From a virus: 27,804 nucleotides of DNA. The stretch lies in the IMG/VR virus record IMGVR_UViG_3300025767_000101, positions 1-27,804 of that record. The stretch is one strand, 5' to 3'. The position numbers and the translations under genes are program-made. The notes beneath the pieces were generated by a model that had not been told where the DNA came from, ran no database searches, and saw only the letters and a program-made list of their open reading frames with translations. Positions 1 to 7,932 of this stretch are shown here, one piece after another; the stretch's first letter is position 1, and every line of letters begins with the position of its first letter.

Positions 1-1
1 C

Positions 2-175
2 GATACCGACATGCAGCCAAAAGACACCAGAACTGATGAGCAGAAAGACGCGCTGCTGGAACTCTTTAAAGAGATTAAGGAGAAACACCCCGACATCAAG
101 GTCTACGGTCACCGCGATTTTGCGAGAAAGGCGTGCCCGTCTTTCGACGCAAAGGCTGAATACGAGGATTTGTGA
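2..175 (+). CDS. N-acetylmuramoyl-L-alanine amidase (endolysin), C-terminal end
   Basis: This is the last 57 codons of a gene that begins outside the window. The end reads KVYGHRDFARKACPSFDA and then a short tail. The GHRDF...K-CP-FD pattern matches the C-terminal zinc-site region of T7-lysozyme-type amidases (Amidase_2 family), where the histidine and the cysteine act as metal ligands. Such enzymes cut the bond between N-acetylmuramate and L-alanine in peptidoglycan to release progeny phage. The stop TGA shares one base with the ATG of the next gene, so the two are probably translationally coupled. The N-terminal half, including the first zinc histidine, cannot be seen. A lysin domain within a larger protein is possible. 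Confidence 0.75.
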   Translation, partial: DTDMQPKDTRTDEQKDALLELFKEIKEKHPDIKVYGHRDFARKACPSFDAKAEYEDL

Positions 176-1680
176 TGCTCACTCCTATCAAGATGCCACC
201 AGGCGTTTTTAAAAACGGCACTGAGTACGACCAGAAAGGTCGGTGGAACAATGCTGACCAGGTACGGTGGTATCAGGGTGAGCTGCAGCCGACCGGGGGG
301 TGGACCCGTGTCGCCACCGGTCAGCTGACCGGCAAACCATCGAGCATCTTTTCCTGGCGCGACAACGACGGCGACAACTACTTTGCCATCGGCACACATC
401 AAAAGCTGTACTACTACAGTGACGGCTCGATCAATGACATCACGCCGTCAGGTTTGATTGAAGGCTACGCCAAAACCGAGCCAGGCGCGGGGTTTGGTGC
501 CGGTCCATTTGACGAAGAAGAATATGACACCGCTAGGACATCGACTTCTTTGTCGTTCCAGGCAACGACCTGGTCACTGGCTGCGTTTGGTGAAATCCTT
601 CTGGCATCATCGACATCAGATGGAAATCTGTATTACTGGAACCCGGCAACAATTCCAACCCAATCTCAAGCTGCTTTGATCAGCAACGCTCCTACAAGCC
701 TTAAAGGAGTCCTGGTTAGTGCGGAGCGTCATGTTTTTGCGTTCGGTGCTGACGGTGACCCTAGAAAGATCGCGTTTTCAGATCGTGAGGATTTCAACAC
801 CTGGACGACAGCAGCCGATAACCTGGCAGGTGATCTGCTGCTTGACTCACCAGGCGATATTCTGTGCGGGCGTAAGATCCGCAACCAGATCCTGGTTTGG
901 ACAACTGATGACCTGCACACCATTAACTACTTGGGAGCTCCCCTGGTCTACGGTGTACAAAAAGCCGGTGACGCTTGTGGCATCGCCGGTCCAAACGCCG
1001 TGGCATCAACACTTGATTTTGCAGTCTGGATGGGGGCAAACGGGTTCTTTATCTATGACGGCTATGTGAAACCATTGGCCTGTGATGTCCATGACTATGT
1101 GTTTGGCGACATGAATACATTTCAAAGGGGCCAGGTCACAGCAGCTGTGAACTCACAGTTCAATGAGGTGTGGTTTTTCTACCCTAGTTCTAACAGCGAT
1201 TATAACGACCGATATGTGATCTATAACTACAGAGAGAACCATTGGTCTATCGGCAACCTGACACGGTCAGCCTGGTCTGACTCTGGTGTCCTGGACTATC
1301 CACTTGCAGCTGACCCGGATGGCTACCTCTATCAGCATGAGCAAGGGTACAAAAACGCAGGCATTAGTCGCGTAGGCAACATTTTCGCCGAGACCGGACC
1401 TATTGATGTGGCTAACGGTGATCGCAACCTGGTAGTTACACAGCTTGTTCCTAGTGGCTGCGCAAATGTGCCAACTTGCACCCAGGTCAAATTTGAGCTG
1501 CAGCAGGCACCACACGCCCCGGCCACAGTAGTTGGACCGTTTACCTTTGGCCGACCTGATGGCACTGCTGATGCAAGGTTCCAGGCCAAGCAGCTGCAGC
1601 TGCGCGTAGAAGCCACCGCTGACGAACCATTTCGATTTGGAACATTAAGACTCGATGCACGACCAGGAGGCCGTCGATGA
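175..1680 (+). CDS. Structural protein, P22 gp10-like packaged-DNA stabilisation type
   Basis: A 501-residue protein that begins MLTPIKMPPGVFKNGTEYD and continues with a GRW...RWYQGELQPTGGW segment. It is rich in aromatic and beta-type sequence throughout and ends FGTLRLDARPGGRR. This layout is what I know from podovirus head-completion/stabilisation proteins related to P22 gp10 (472 residues), which plug the portal after packaging. The assignment rests on overall pattern and on position just before the ejection-type genes, as in P22. The ATG at 175 overlaps the amidase stop; a GTG at 172 is an alternative start one codon longer. There are no membrane segments. A generic tail or neck protein is the main alternative. 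Confidence 0.65.
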   Translation: MLTPIKMPPGVFKNGTEYDQKGRWNNADQVRWYQGELQPTGGWTRVATGQLTGKPSSIFSWRDNDGDNYFAIGTHQKLYYYSDGSINDITPSGLIEGYAKTEPGAGFGAGPFDEEEYDTARTSTSLSFQATTWSLAAFGEILLASSTSDGNLYYWNPATIPTQSQAALISNAPTSLKGVLVSAERHVFAFGADGDPRKIAFSDREDFNTWTTAADNLAGDLLLDSPGDILCGRKIRNQILVWTTDDLHTINYLGAPLVYGVQKAGDACGIAGPNAVASTLDFAVWMGANGFFIYDGYVKPLACDVHDYVFGDMNTFQRGQVTAAVNSQFNEVWFFYPSSNSDYNDRYVIYNYRENHWSIGNLTRSAWSDSGVLDYPLAADPDGYLYQHEQGYKNAGISRVGNIFAETGPIDVANGDRNLVVTQLVPSGCANVPTCTQVKFELQQAPHAPATVVGPFTFGRPDGTADARFQAKQLQLRVEATADEPFRFGTLRLDARPGGRR

Positions 1681-1886
1681 TGCTACCTGCACCACCTGAG
1701 TGGTTTGACACAGGCTATATGGTTAGGCTCAACAGTGCTTTAGAGGCTGCAGACAGATATAATTTGAAGCGTGGAGCACAAATTGAGTTGTCTAGTGACA
1801 CTCAACTGGTTCTGACTTCCCCAAACGGGAGTCGGTTTGTTTTGACAGTGGCTGACGATGGAACGCTTTCAGCAACTGCGATATGA
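1677..1886 (+). CDS. Small hypothetical protein in virion operon
   Basis: A 69-residue protein of unknown function. It starts with MMLPAPPEWFDTGYMVRLNS and ends in a predicted beta-rich stretch (QLVLTSPNGSRFVLTVADDG). An AGGAGG ribosome-binding site lies six bases before the ATG at 1677, and that ATG overlaps the stop of the previous gene (ATGA); the ATG at 1680 is equally usable. It ends in another ATGA overlap with the next gene. The tight packing between the gp10-like gene and the ejection genes suggests a minor virion or assembly role. In P22 a small gene set occupies the same interval, but I see no sequence similarity that would let me name it. Confidence 0.7.
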   Translation: MMLPAPPEWFDTGYMVRLNSALEAADRYNLKRGAQIELSSDTQLVLTSPNGSRFVLTVADDGTLSATAI

Positions 1887-2248
1887 CAGACATAACCATT
1901 GAATGGGCTCGCTGCCAGGACTGGATCCAGGCAGCGGTGAATGAAGCGGAAGGGCTATTTTTAATCGAGGACATAGCATCCGGGGTTGAACAGGGACTTT
2001 TTCAGTTCTGGCCGGGCGAGAAATGTGCAGCGATTTCAGAGATAATAACCTTTCCAAGGGCTAAGGCCATGAACATCATATTGGTAGGCGGTGACATGAA
2101 TGAGCTGCTCAATATGATCCCATCCTGGGAGGCGTTCGCTAAGTACATGCAATGCGATCGCATTACCGGTGGTGGCCGGATTGGTTGGAATAGATTCTTG
2201 AAACAGCACGGCTTCAAAGTGGTCGGTAGAGTGGAGAAATTCATATGA
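1883..2248 (+). CDS. Small phage protein with acetyltransferase-like C-terminal pattern
   Basis: A 121-residue protein in an ATGA overlap with both neighbours. The second half runs ITFPRAKAMNIILVGGDMNE, then an aromatic helix and a C-DRI-GGGRIGW-RFLKQHGF segment. The order beta strand, helix, glycine-rich turn and 'R-L-hydrophobic-G-F' resembles the end of a GNAT acetyltransferase fold, and similar small proteins occur in many podovirus virion operons next to internal-protein genes. I could not see a convincing acetyl-CoA loop (Q/R-x-x-G-x-G/A), so enzymatic activity is doubtful. By position it corresponds to P22 gp14, but that is synteny only. Function is unknown. Confidence 0.7.
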   Translation: MTDITIEWARCQDWIQAAVNEAEGLFLIEDIASGVEQGLFQFWPGEKCAAISEIITFPRAKAMNIILVGGDMNELLNMIPSWEAFAKYMQCDRITGGGRIGWNRFLKQHGFKVVGRVEKFI

Positions 2249-3858
2249 GCAAGGGTGGCGGGTCATCTACGACCACATCGCGGAACGAACTAGATCCGTT
2301 CATTAAAGATCAGGTACAGAAAAATTTAGACCTGGCAGACACCATTGCTGAAAAACCCTACGAACCCTATACCGGGGAACGCATCGAAGGTTTTTCAGAT
2401 CCTCAAGCGCAAGCGCAGCAGATGGCCCTGGACCGTGTTAACAACGGTACAATGGGGCAGAGTCAGCTCAACCAGGCACAGCAGTATTTGACTGGCGCGA
2501 TAGATCGTGGCCCGCAAAACATGAACGCTGCAAGTTATGACCCGGCGATGGCCCAGGCCAATATGCTTGATCGATCACAGATCCAGGACATTGGCGTGAA
2601 CCCAATTCAAAACGCGCAGCTCTTTGCGCAGCAGACAGCTCTGGGCACGGCTGCACAAGCCAACGCAAACCAGGGACAGCTTGAACGAGCGCAGCAGGCC
2701 CAGGTGAATCGTGGTGACATCCGCGAGATGCAGGGTCAGCGCGCTGTAGATTACGCTGCGTCCTACGCCAACCCATATGAGGACCAGGTCGTGAATGCTG
2801 CCCTGGGCGACATTGAGTCTGCCAGGAAGCAAGCGATCCAGAAAACCCAGGACCAGGCTATTGGCCAGGGCGCGTTTGGCGGATCCCGTGCAGGCGTGAC
2901 TGAGGCGTTAACAAACCAAACATATGCTGACCAGGCAGCCCGTACAGCTGCGCAGCTGCGCTCCCAGGGCTTTAACCAGGCCATGACTATGGGTTCCCAG
3001 GACGCAAGCAACGCGCAGAACGCGATGGGGCAGAACATGTCAGCTGACCAGGCGGTGACTATGCAAAACGCCGGGTTCGGTCAACAGACCAACCTGACAA
3101 ACGCAGGCGCGTCTAACAACATGTCGCAGTTCAACGCGAGCGCACAGAACGCCAACAGCCAGTTCAATGCAGGCAACCGTCAGCAAATGGAACTGGCTAA
3201 CATGGGTGCTGTTAACCAAACTAATGCATCCAATGCAGCTGCTGCCAACCAAAACGCGCAGTTCAATGCGAACCTGGGGCTGCAGAATAACTCCCAGGCG
3301 ATGCAAGCGCAGCAAACTAACCAGGCGATGGATTACCAAACAATGCTTGCGAATCAGCAAGCAGGTAACCAGTTCAACCTGGCAAATCAGAGCGCGTTGA
3401 ACCAGGCAGGTGTAACTAACGCCGGGTTCACGCAGCAAGCTAACATGGCAAATCAGCAAGCAGGTCAGAACTATCAGCAGCTGATGATGCAGGGAGCAAA
3501 CATGCTGCCTGGATTGGGCGCGCAGCAGCGTGCGTTTAGCAACGAAGACATCAACATGCTCAACTCTGTCGGTGGACAGCAGCAGGCGATGGGTCAAATG
3601 CAAAGGGATCTCGATTACGCGAATTTTGTTGAAGCGCGTGATGAGGACATCCGCGACCTGGATCTACGGCTCAGAGCTATCGGTCAATCACCGTATGGTT
3701 CGTCCCAAACTACTACGCAGCCAGTTAACAGGAACATGGCAGCAGGTGGCCTGGGCGGAGCTCTGGCAGGCGCGCAGCTTGCCGGGATGGTTCCGGCACT
3801 CGGTCCTTACGCAGGTGTTGCAGCAGGCATTGGTGGGTTACTAGGAGCATTCGGATAA
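2245..3858 (+). CDS. Putative ejection/internal virion protein, Gln/Asn/Ala-rich
   Basis: A 537-residue protein. The N-terminus has EKPYEPYTGERIEGFSD, a pattern I associate with phage tail or internal proteins. Residues about 250-420 are extremely rich in Asn, Gln and Ala, with recurring NQ-x-NAQFNA, ANQQAGNQF and ANMANQQAGQ units that should form long amphipathic helices. Residues 499-537 form a Gly/Ala hydrophobic tail (AGGLGGALAGAQLAGMVPAL and onward) that looks membrane-active. Composition, length and position after the gp14-like gene fit one of the P22-type ejection proteins (gp7/gp20/gp16 group) that leave the virion with the DNA. It starts in an ATGA overlap with the preceding gene and its TAA shares a base with the next ATG. 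The exact counterpart is uncertain. Confidence 0.65.
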   Translation: MSKGGGSSTTTSRNELDPFIKDQVQKNLDLADTIAEKPYEPYTGERIEGFSDPQAQAQQMALDRVNNGTMGQSQLNQAQQYLTGAIDRGPQNMNAASYDPAMAQANMLDRSQIQDIGVNPIQNAQLFAQQTALGTAAQANANQGQLERAQQAQVNRGDIREMQGQRAVDYAASYANPYEDQVVNAALGDIESARKQAIQKTQDQAIGQGAFGGSRAGVTEALTNQTYADQAARTAAQLRSQGFNQAMTMGSQDASNAQNAMGQNMSADQAVTMQNAGFGQQTNLTNAGASNNMSQFNASAQNANSQFNAGNRQQMELANMGAVNQTNASNAAAANQNAQFNANLGLQNNSQAMQAQQTNQAMDYQTMLANQQAGNQFNLANQSALNQAGVTNAGFTQQANMANQQAGQNYQQLMMQGANMLPGLGAQQRAFSNEDINMLNSVGGQQQAMGQMQRDLDYANFVEARDEDIRDLDLRLRAIGQSPYGSSQTTTQPVNRNMAAGGLGGALAGAQLAGMVPALGPYAGVAAGIGGLLGAFG

Positions 3859-5339
3859 TGAACTGGAATCCATTCGGCTACGATAGCGAAGAGCTAAAAC
3901 AACTTTACGGCGCGTCGGCTATGAAAATGGCCAACAACGACAGCATGATGAACATGGCGATGGCTCTGTTGAAGGCAGGGTCACCGCAAGTGGGACCGCG
4001 TGTCGGGATGGGCGAAGCTCTAGCTGACGCATATGCGTCTGGCCGAGCAGGTTTCCAAGACAGCCTTCAAAACCGTGGTGCACAGATAAAACTTGCATCA
4101 GATTTAAGAAAGGTTAGCGACGAACGCAATTACAAAGCAAAGATGGCTCAACTGCTAGGCGTTAACCTGGCAGGGAACAACGGTCAGGCTCCGGCTGCGA
4201 CCGCCCCTGCAGCGTCGCCTGGCGTGCCCGCCCCTGCTGCTACTTCTGCCGAAGCTCCTCAGCTGCCTGGCGGTCCTGCAGGAACTCTGTACTCCCAGAT
4301 AACTGGCGGTCCAGGACAAGGCCCACAAGTTTCACCACAAAATCCTACGGCAGCGATAGCGCAGCAGCGTACATCTGCAGCTGCAGCCGACGCAACGGCA
4401 GGCAGAGAGGAAGAGGCTTCCCTGGATATGGCATCTAAGTATCTCAAAGCAGCGCAGTTTGCTGCCGCCACCGGTAACGGCGACGACGCGAATGCGTTTA
4501 TGAGGCTATACGAAAACGCTATGAACAACAGCCAACAGTTTGAGATTTTGCAAAATGTTGATGCGACACAGCTCGGCTTCCCGGAAGGGTCAGTGCTGCA
4601 AAGAAATACCAGGACCGGTGATGTCAGTGTCAAATACAACCCACTGAAAGACAAAGCTCCAGATCAGCGGGTGCAGGTCAATCTTGATACCAAAATGAAC
4701 GAAACATTTTTGAAAATGATGACCGACGATTGGGACGGGGTTAATCAAAATTTCATGATGGCCAGGGATAACTCAGCTTCACTGGACGATATGATGGCGG
4801 TGCTTAACAGCGGGTTCCAAACAGGCTCGGGTGCCGAGCTCACGCTTGCGCTTAACAAGATTGGTCAGTTCTTCAACCCAGAGTACAAAGCCGGTGATGT
4901 TACAAATGCGGAAGCATTCCAAGCTGCGTCAACCAGAATCATTCTGCCAGAGGTTAAGAAACTAGGTGTAAACCCAACCGACACCGATTTGAGATTTATT
5001 GTTACCGGGTCGCCTACTTTGGCTAAATCCGTCGAGGGTAACCGCGTCATGATAGGTGCGTTGAAGCTGTCGCAGGACCGCTCAATAGCAATGCAGCAGT
5101 GGGTCAACCAGTGGCGGGGCCAAAACCTGGATTTGGTTACATCAGATCCTGCGAAAGCGCAGCTCAAGTATGTACAAGATCGTGACAACTTCACGCAGAA
5201 CAATCCGCTCTGGACAACCAGTGCGATGCAGCTGCGCAACCAGTATTACCAGGCACTGCAACAGGGGGCTGTCTCCGGCCAGACTCCGGTAGACCCAGCG
5301 CAGCAGGACAGACTGAGAAAATTGGGGTTAATTAAATGA
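3858..5339 (+). CDS. Putative ejection/internal virion protein with Pro/Ala linker
   Basis: A 493-residue protein with an N-terminal helical region (MKMANNDSMMNMAMALLKAG), a low-complexity Pro/Ala/Gly linker at about residues 108-165, and a long helical C-terminal part. The linker separates two domains and uses alternating alanine, proline and serine codons. It is the middle member of three large overlapping genes, starting at TAATG and ending in ATGA, so stoichiometric co-translation is likely. Its position matches P22 gp20, which forms part of the DNA-ejection apparatus, but I see no diagnostic motif. A structural internal-core protein is the best call. Confidence 0.6.
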   Translation: MNWNPFGYDSEELKQLYGASAMKMANNDSMMNMAMALLKAGSPQVGPRVGMGEALADAYASGRAGFQDSLQNRGAQIKLASDLRKVSDERNYKAKMAQLLGVNLAGNNGQAPAATAPAASPGVPAPAATSAEAPQLPGGPAGTLYSQITGGPGQGPQVSPQNPTAAIAQQRTSAAAADATAGREEEASLDMASKYLKAAQFAAATGNGDDANAFMRLYENAMNNSQQFEILQNVDATQLGFPEGSVLQRNTRTGDVSVKYNPLKDKAPDQRVQVNLDTKMNETFLKMMTDDWDGVNQNFMMARDNSASLDDMMAVLNSGFQTGSGAELTLALNKIGQFFNPEYKAGDVTNAEAFQAASTRIILPEVKKLGVNPTDTDLRFIVTGSPTLAKSVEGNRVMIGALKLSQDRSIAMQQWVNQWRGQNLDLVTSDPAKAQLKYVQDRDNFTQNNPLWTTSAMQLRNQYYQALQQGAVSGQTPVDPAQQDRLRKLGLIK

Positions 5340-7396
5340 GCCAGATTGAAAACGAATACGAAGCTGTCCTCGCTGTCCTGGCGAAAGCCGAGGCCGACGG
5401 TACGCTGACACAAGAAGGCCGGGCGACCCTGGCTAAAATGCGTCAGCAGATCCAGGGCGGGTTTGGTGGAGCTGTCGGTCAGGGCTTGACCCTTAACGCT
5501 GCAGACGAAATCTACGGCACGCTGCGAGGCTTTTCTGGCAGCGCGGATGACGCGACTAAAACTGTCAATGCCTACATGGGCACACAATACAAGCCAGGTG
5601 AGATCGCCAGGGCTCAAGAGGCTATGGCGGTAAAAGGCTATCGGGATACAAACCCCAAGTCAGCGATGGCCGGGGAAATGCTTGGGGCAGCCATCCCTGC
5701 CCTGGTGCCGACCGGAGCGACCCAGGCGAACCTAGTAGCGCGCACAGGTATGGCCCTGGGAACTGGAGCAATTTCGGGTGTCATGGACGCAGATCGAGAA
5801 GATATGGTCTCAGCCGGTTTAACTGGTGGGGGCATTTCTGCAGGCGCGGAGGCAACCCTGGGAGCGATAAGCAAGCCCCTGGGGGCGACATATCGTGCGA
5901 TCAAAGGTGCGATCAAAGGTCCAAGTCGTCTCGGCCAAGACCAGGCGCGTCAATTGATCAGGGAAGCTGCAGCAAACGACTCAGGCACCCTGGACGATGC
6001 GCTGCTGAAATTAGCCCAGGCATCAGGCAAACCCTACACCCTCGCCGATATGGGCCCGAACAGCATGGGGCTGCTCGATGCGGTCAATGTGCTGCCTGGT
6101 CCAGGCAAACGCTCTGCGCAGAAATTCTTAAATGAGCGCGACCTGGGTATGCCAACAAGATTGAAGGGCGATCTGCAAGAAGCATTTGGGCAGCGTGCGT
6201 CCTGGTTTGAAACTTTTACTGCGCTGCGTAACGCCAGGAAAGAAAATGGCGATGTACTGTACAACGCTGCGTACCGCAAAAAGATCCCGGTGCAGCCACA
6301 ATTGACTGCGCTGCTCAGTCGGCCATCGATGAAAAGCGCGTTTAGCCGTGCGTATGAGATCGCAGCTGAGGAAGGTATTAACCTGCCCAAGGTTGTTATG
6401 GACGCGAGCGGTCGCCTGGTCACAACGACTGGCGGGGTCGTCAAAGATATTGACACCAAGTTTCTGCACTACATCAAAATGGGCTTAGATGACCTGGCGT
6501 TCACCGGTACATCACCATCAAACGCAGCAGGGATCGGTGGCACGCAGCTAACAGCAATTAAAGGCACCAGGGCCGAGCTGCTTGATTACCTGGACGCATC
6601 CAATCCTGCGTACAAGACAGCCCGGAATTTCTGGGCGGGATCTACAGCGACAATGCACGCCATGAAGAATGGCCGAGACGTTTTTACGATGAATCCTGAT
6701 GAGCTGCTTGAAGATCTAGCCAAGATGTCCAGGGCAGAAAAGGAAGCGTTTCGCCTGGGAGCGATGGACGCTGTGCTGCAAAAGTCAGGAGGCTATGGAG
6801 CTGAAGACGCTGTCATGGCGATGGCAGGAAACCCGGCCCGGAACCTGCTCAAGGATCCAAAGAAGGTCGCGCTGATCAAAATGACTTTTCCCGACACTGA
6901 CAGAGGCCGGGACAGCTATGCGACCTGGGTTGAGAATTTCCTACGCGAGTCTGACATGAAGAGCACAAGTGCGACGGTCCAGGGCAACTCCAGGACGGCT
7001 GCACGCCAGGAAGCGGTCAGCTCGATCAAAGATGGAGCGCAGCGCGTCATACCAGAAGGCTTAGGCAGCTTGATCATGAACACGATCCGAGGCAGCGCAA
7101 CTGACCTGGAGACTCGGCAACTTCAAGCTGTAGGCGATGAGGTGGTCAAGCTCTTAACGAAGCGAGCCAACAACCCAGACGAATTAGCGCAGCTGAAAGC
7201 AGCCCTGGAGAAAGGTGGTGGAATTAAAGCTCTGATGGCAGCGATACCTGAGACGGTGCCGGTGCTTGCCAGGGTCATCACTGGACCGCAGGCGGTAGGT
7301 GTGCAATCGGGCCAGGTTGGAGCCTCGCTTTACGCAGGAGACAACAAGCCTGGCCCGGTGGAAGAGATGTTCCCTGGACTACTGTTTACACCATAG
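5336..7396 (+). CDS. Putative ejection/internal virion protein with Gly/Ala hydrophobic core
   Basis: A 686-residue protein, the last of the rightward virion genes here. Residues 1-50 are helical. Residues about 110-195 are a run of Gly/Ala-rich hydrophobic stretches (GEMLGAAIPALVPTGAT, GMALGTGAISGV, AGLTGGGISAGAEATLGAIS) of the kind that inserts in membranes in podovirus ejection proteins. The remaining 450 residues are largely helical and soluble. In P22 order this is the gp16 position (609 residues); gp16 helps DNA cross the cell envelope. The protein ends with EEMFPGLLFTP. The last 18 bases overlap the end of the opposite-strand 54-residue gene, so the two operons converge tail to tail. 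Confidence 0.6.
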   Translation: MSQIENEYEAVLAVLAKAEADGTLTQEGRATLAKMRQQIQGGFGGAVGQGLTLNAADEIYGTLRGFSGSADDATKTVNAYMGTQYKPGEIARAQEAMAVKGYRDTNPKSAMAGEMLGAAIPALVPTGATQANLVARTGMALGTGAISGVMDADREDMVSAGLTGGGISAGAEATLGAISKPLGATYRAIKGAIKGPSRLGQDQARQLIREAAANDSGTLDDALLKLAQASGKPYTLADMGPNSMGLLDAVNVLPGPGKRSAQKFLNERDLGMPTRLKGDLQEAFGQRASWFETFTALRNARKENGDVLYNAAYRKKIPVQPQLTALLSRPSMKSAFSRAYEIAAEEGINLPKVVMDASGRLVTTTGGVVKDIDTKFLHYIKMGLDDLAFTGTSPSNAAGIGGTQLTAIKGTRAELLDYLDASNPAYKTARNFWAGSTATMHAMKNGRDVFTMNPDELLEDLAKMSRAEKEAFRLGAMDAVLQKSGGYGAEDAVMAMAGNPARNLLKDPKKVALIKMTFPDTDRGRDSYATWVENFLRESDMKSTSATVQGNSRTAARQEAVSSIKDGAQRVIPEGLGSLIMNTIRGSATDLETRQLQAVGDEVVKLLTKRANNPDELAQLKAALEKGGGIKALMAAIPETVPVLARVITGPQAVGVQSGQVGASLYAGDNKPGPVEEMFPGLLFTP

Positions 7397-7543
7397 GTCG
7401 TAAGATTTTTCGTAGTCAGGCCAGGATCCGTTCTTAACCATTTCGCAGTACATGCGCTGCTCGGCCTGTTCGTCTTGAAAATCTAGGTGACCCGCGATTC
7501 CAAACACGCTGATGAACAACACAAAAATAAGAAAGGCTCTCAT
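7379..7543 (-). CDS. Small secreted or membrane-anchored phage protein (54 aa)
   Basis: A short reading frame easily missed because of its size. Translation begins MRAFLIFVLFISVFGIAGHL, a hydrophobic signal/anchor segment, followed by an acidic stretch and YCEMVKNGSWPDYEKSYDLW, then CKQ and a stop. The 'YC-MV--G-WPDY---Y---C' pattern recurs in small early proteins of many phages, from memory. Its ATG overlaps the stop of the preceding 93-residue gene (ATGA), so it is probably translated by coupling. The two cysteines (residues 33 and 52) could form a disulfide outside the cytoplasm. Function is unknown. The start codon lies inside the loop of a strong hairpin, and the 3' end is antisense to the end of the 686-residue gene. 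Confidence 0.75.
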   Translation of the reverse strand: MRAFLIFVLFISVFGIAGHLDFQDEQAEQRMYCEMVKNGSWPDYEKSYDLWCKQ

Positions 7544-7552
7544 GCGAGAGCC
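7522..7552 (-). terminator. Hairpin plus T-rich tract spanning a stop/start overlap
   Basis: On the minus strand GGCTCTC-GCAT-GAGAGCC forms a perfect seven-pair stem with a four-base loop, followed at once by a T-rich run (TTTCTTATTTTTG). This has the form of an intrinsic terminator. The loop holds the overlapping stop and start codons of the 93- and 54-residue genes, so the structure could reduce both read-through and translation of the second gene. On the plus strand the same hairpin has a T-run only about 16 bases further on, so it is weaker in that direction. Confidence 0.55.
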
Positions 7553-7821
7553 CTGCTAGCTTTGATTTGTTTTTTCAAATGGCGGTTGATCGCCTCGCCA
7601 ATATTCTCTTCAAGGTTCAATCCCATGAAGGCGCGGATGTCAGCGTCACGCGCATCAGCTGTCGCCTGAACAACGGCATCAGAAATGTCGTAAAACTTAC
7701 GCAGATCGCGTACCTGATCGTCCATCGCAGCGCGACCAATCGAGTTGCGAAGAACATTGTCGTCGCCGAGATTAAACTCAGAAGTAGCACCGAAGTTAGA
7801 AATGGTTGTGAAAATACGCAT
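7540..7821 (-). CDS. Small early phage protein of unknown function (93 aa)
   Basis: A 93-residue protein starting MRIFTTISNFGATSEFNLGD and ending in a basic helix (INRHLKKQIKASRALA). I do not recognise it. A GAGGA ribosome-binding site lies about eight bases upstream of the ATG. The gene has its own promoter, which overlaps a palindromic operator-like site, and a small hairpin (TGTGCC/GGCACA, 7842-7858) falls in the leader. It is separated from the end of the primase-helicase gene by 111 bp, so it can be expressed independently of the replication genes. Its stop overlaps the start of the 54-residue gene. The arrangement suggests an accessory early function, but nothing in the sequence names it. 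Confidence 0.75.
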   Translation of the reverse strand: MRIFTTISNFGATSEFNLGDDNVLRNSIGRAAMDDQVRDLRKFYDISDAVVQATADARDADIRAFMGLNLEENIGEAINRHLKKQIKASRALA

Positions 7822-7863
7822 TTTTTTTAGTCCTCATTGTCTGTGCCCCCTTGGCACAATTGA

Positions 7864-7892
7864 AGTATCTCAAATGCGTAACGCTGTTACAA
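7864..7892 (-). promoter_or_regulatory. Sigma-70-like promoter with palindromic operator
   Basis: On the minus strand TTGTAA and GATACT are separated by exactly 17 bp, a good match to -35 and -10 elements, and lie some 40 bp before the 93-residue gene. GTAAC-GCT-GTTAC (7878-7890), a perfect five-base inverted repeat with a three-base gap, covers part of the spacer and the -35 box, so a bound repressor would block polymerase. A further half-site, TTGTTACA, lies just upstream at 7896-7903. Confidence 0.6.
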
Positions 7893-7932
7893 GCATTGTT
7901 ACACATATTTTTTAAATTATTTTCAGTTACTT

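Noticed and set aside
3040-3603. 187-residue minus-strand open frame inside the Gln/Asn-rich gene
   Set aside because: It is the antisense of a repetitive Gln/Asn/Ala-coding tract, with skewed Leu/Val/His composition and no initiation site.
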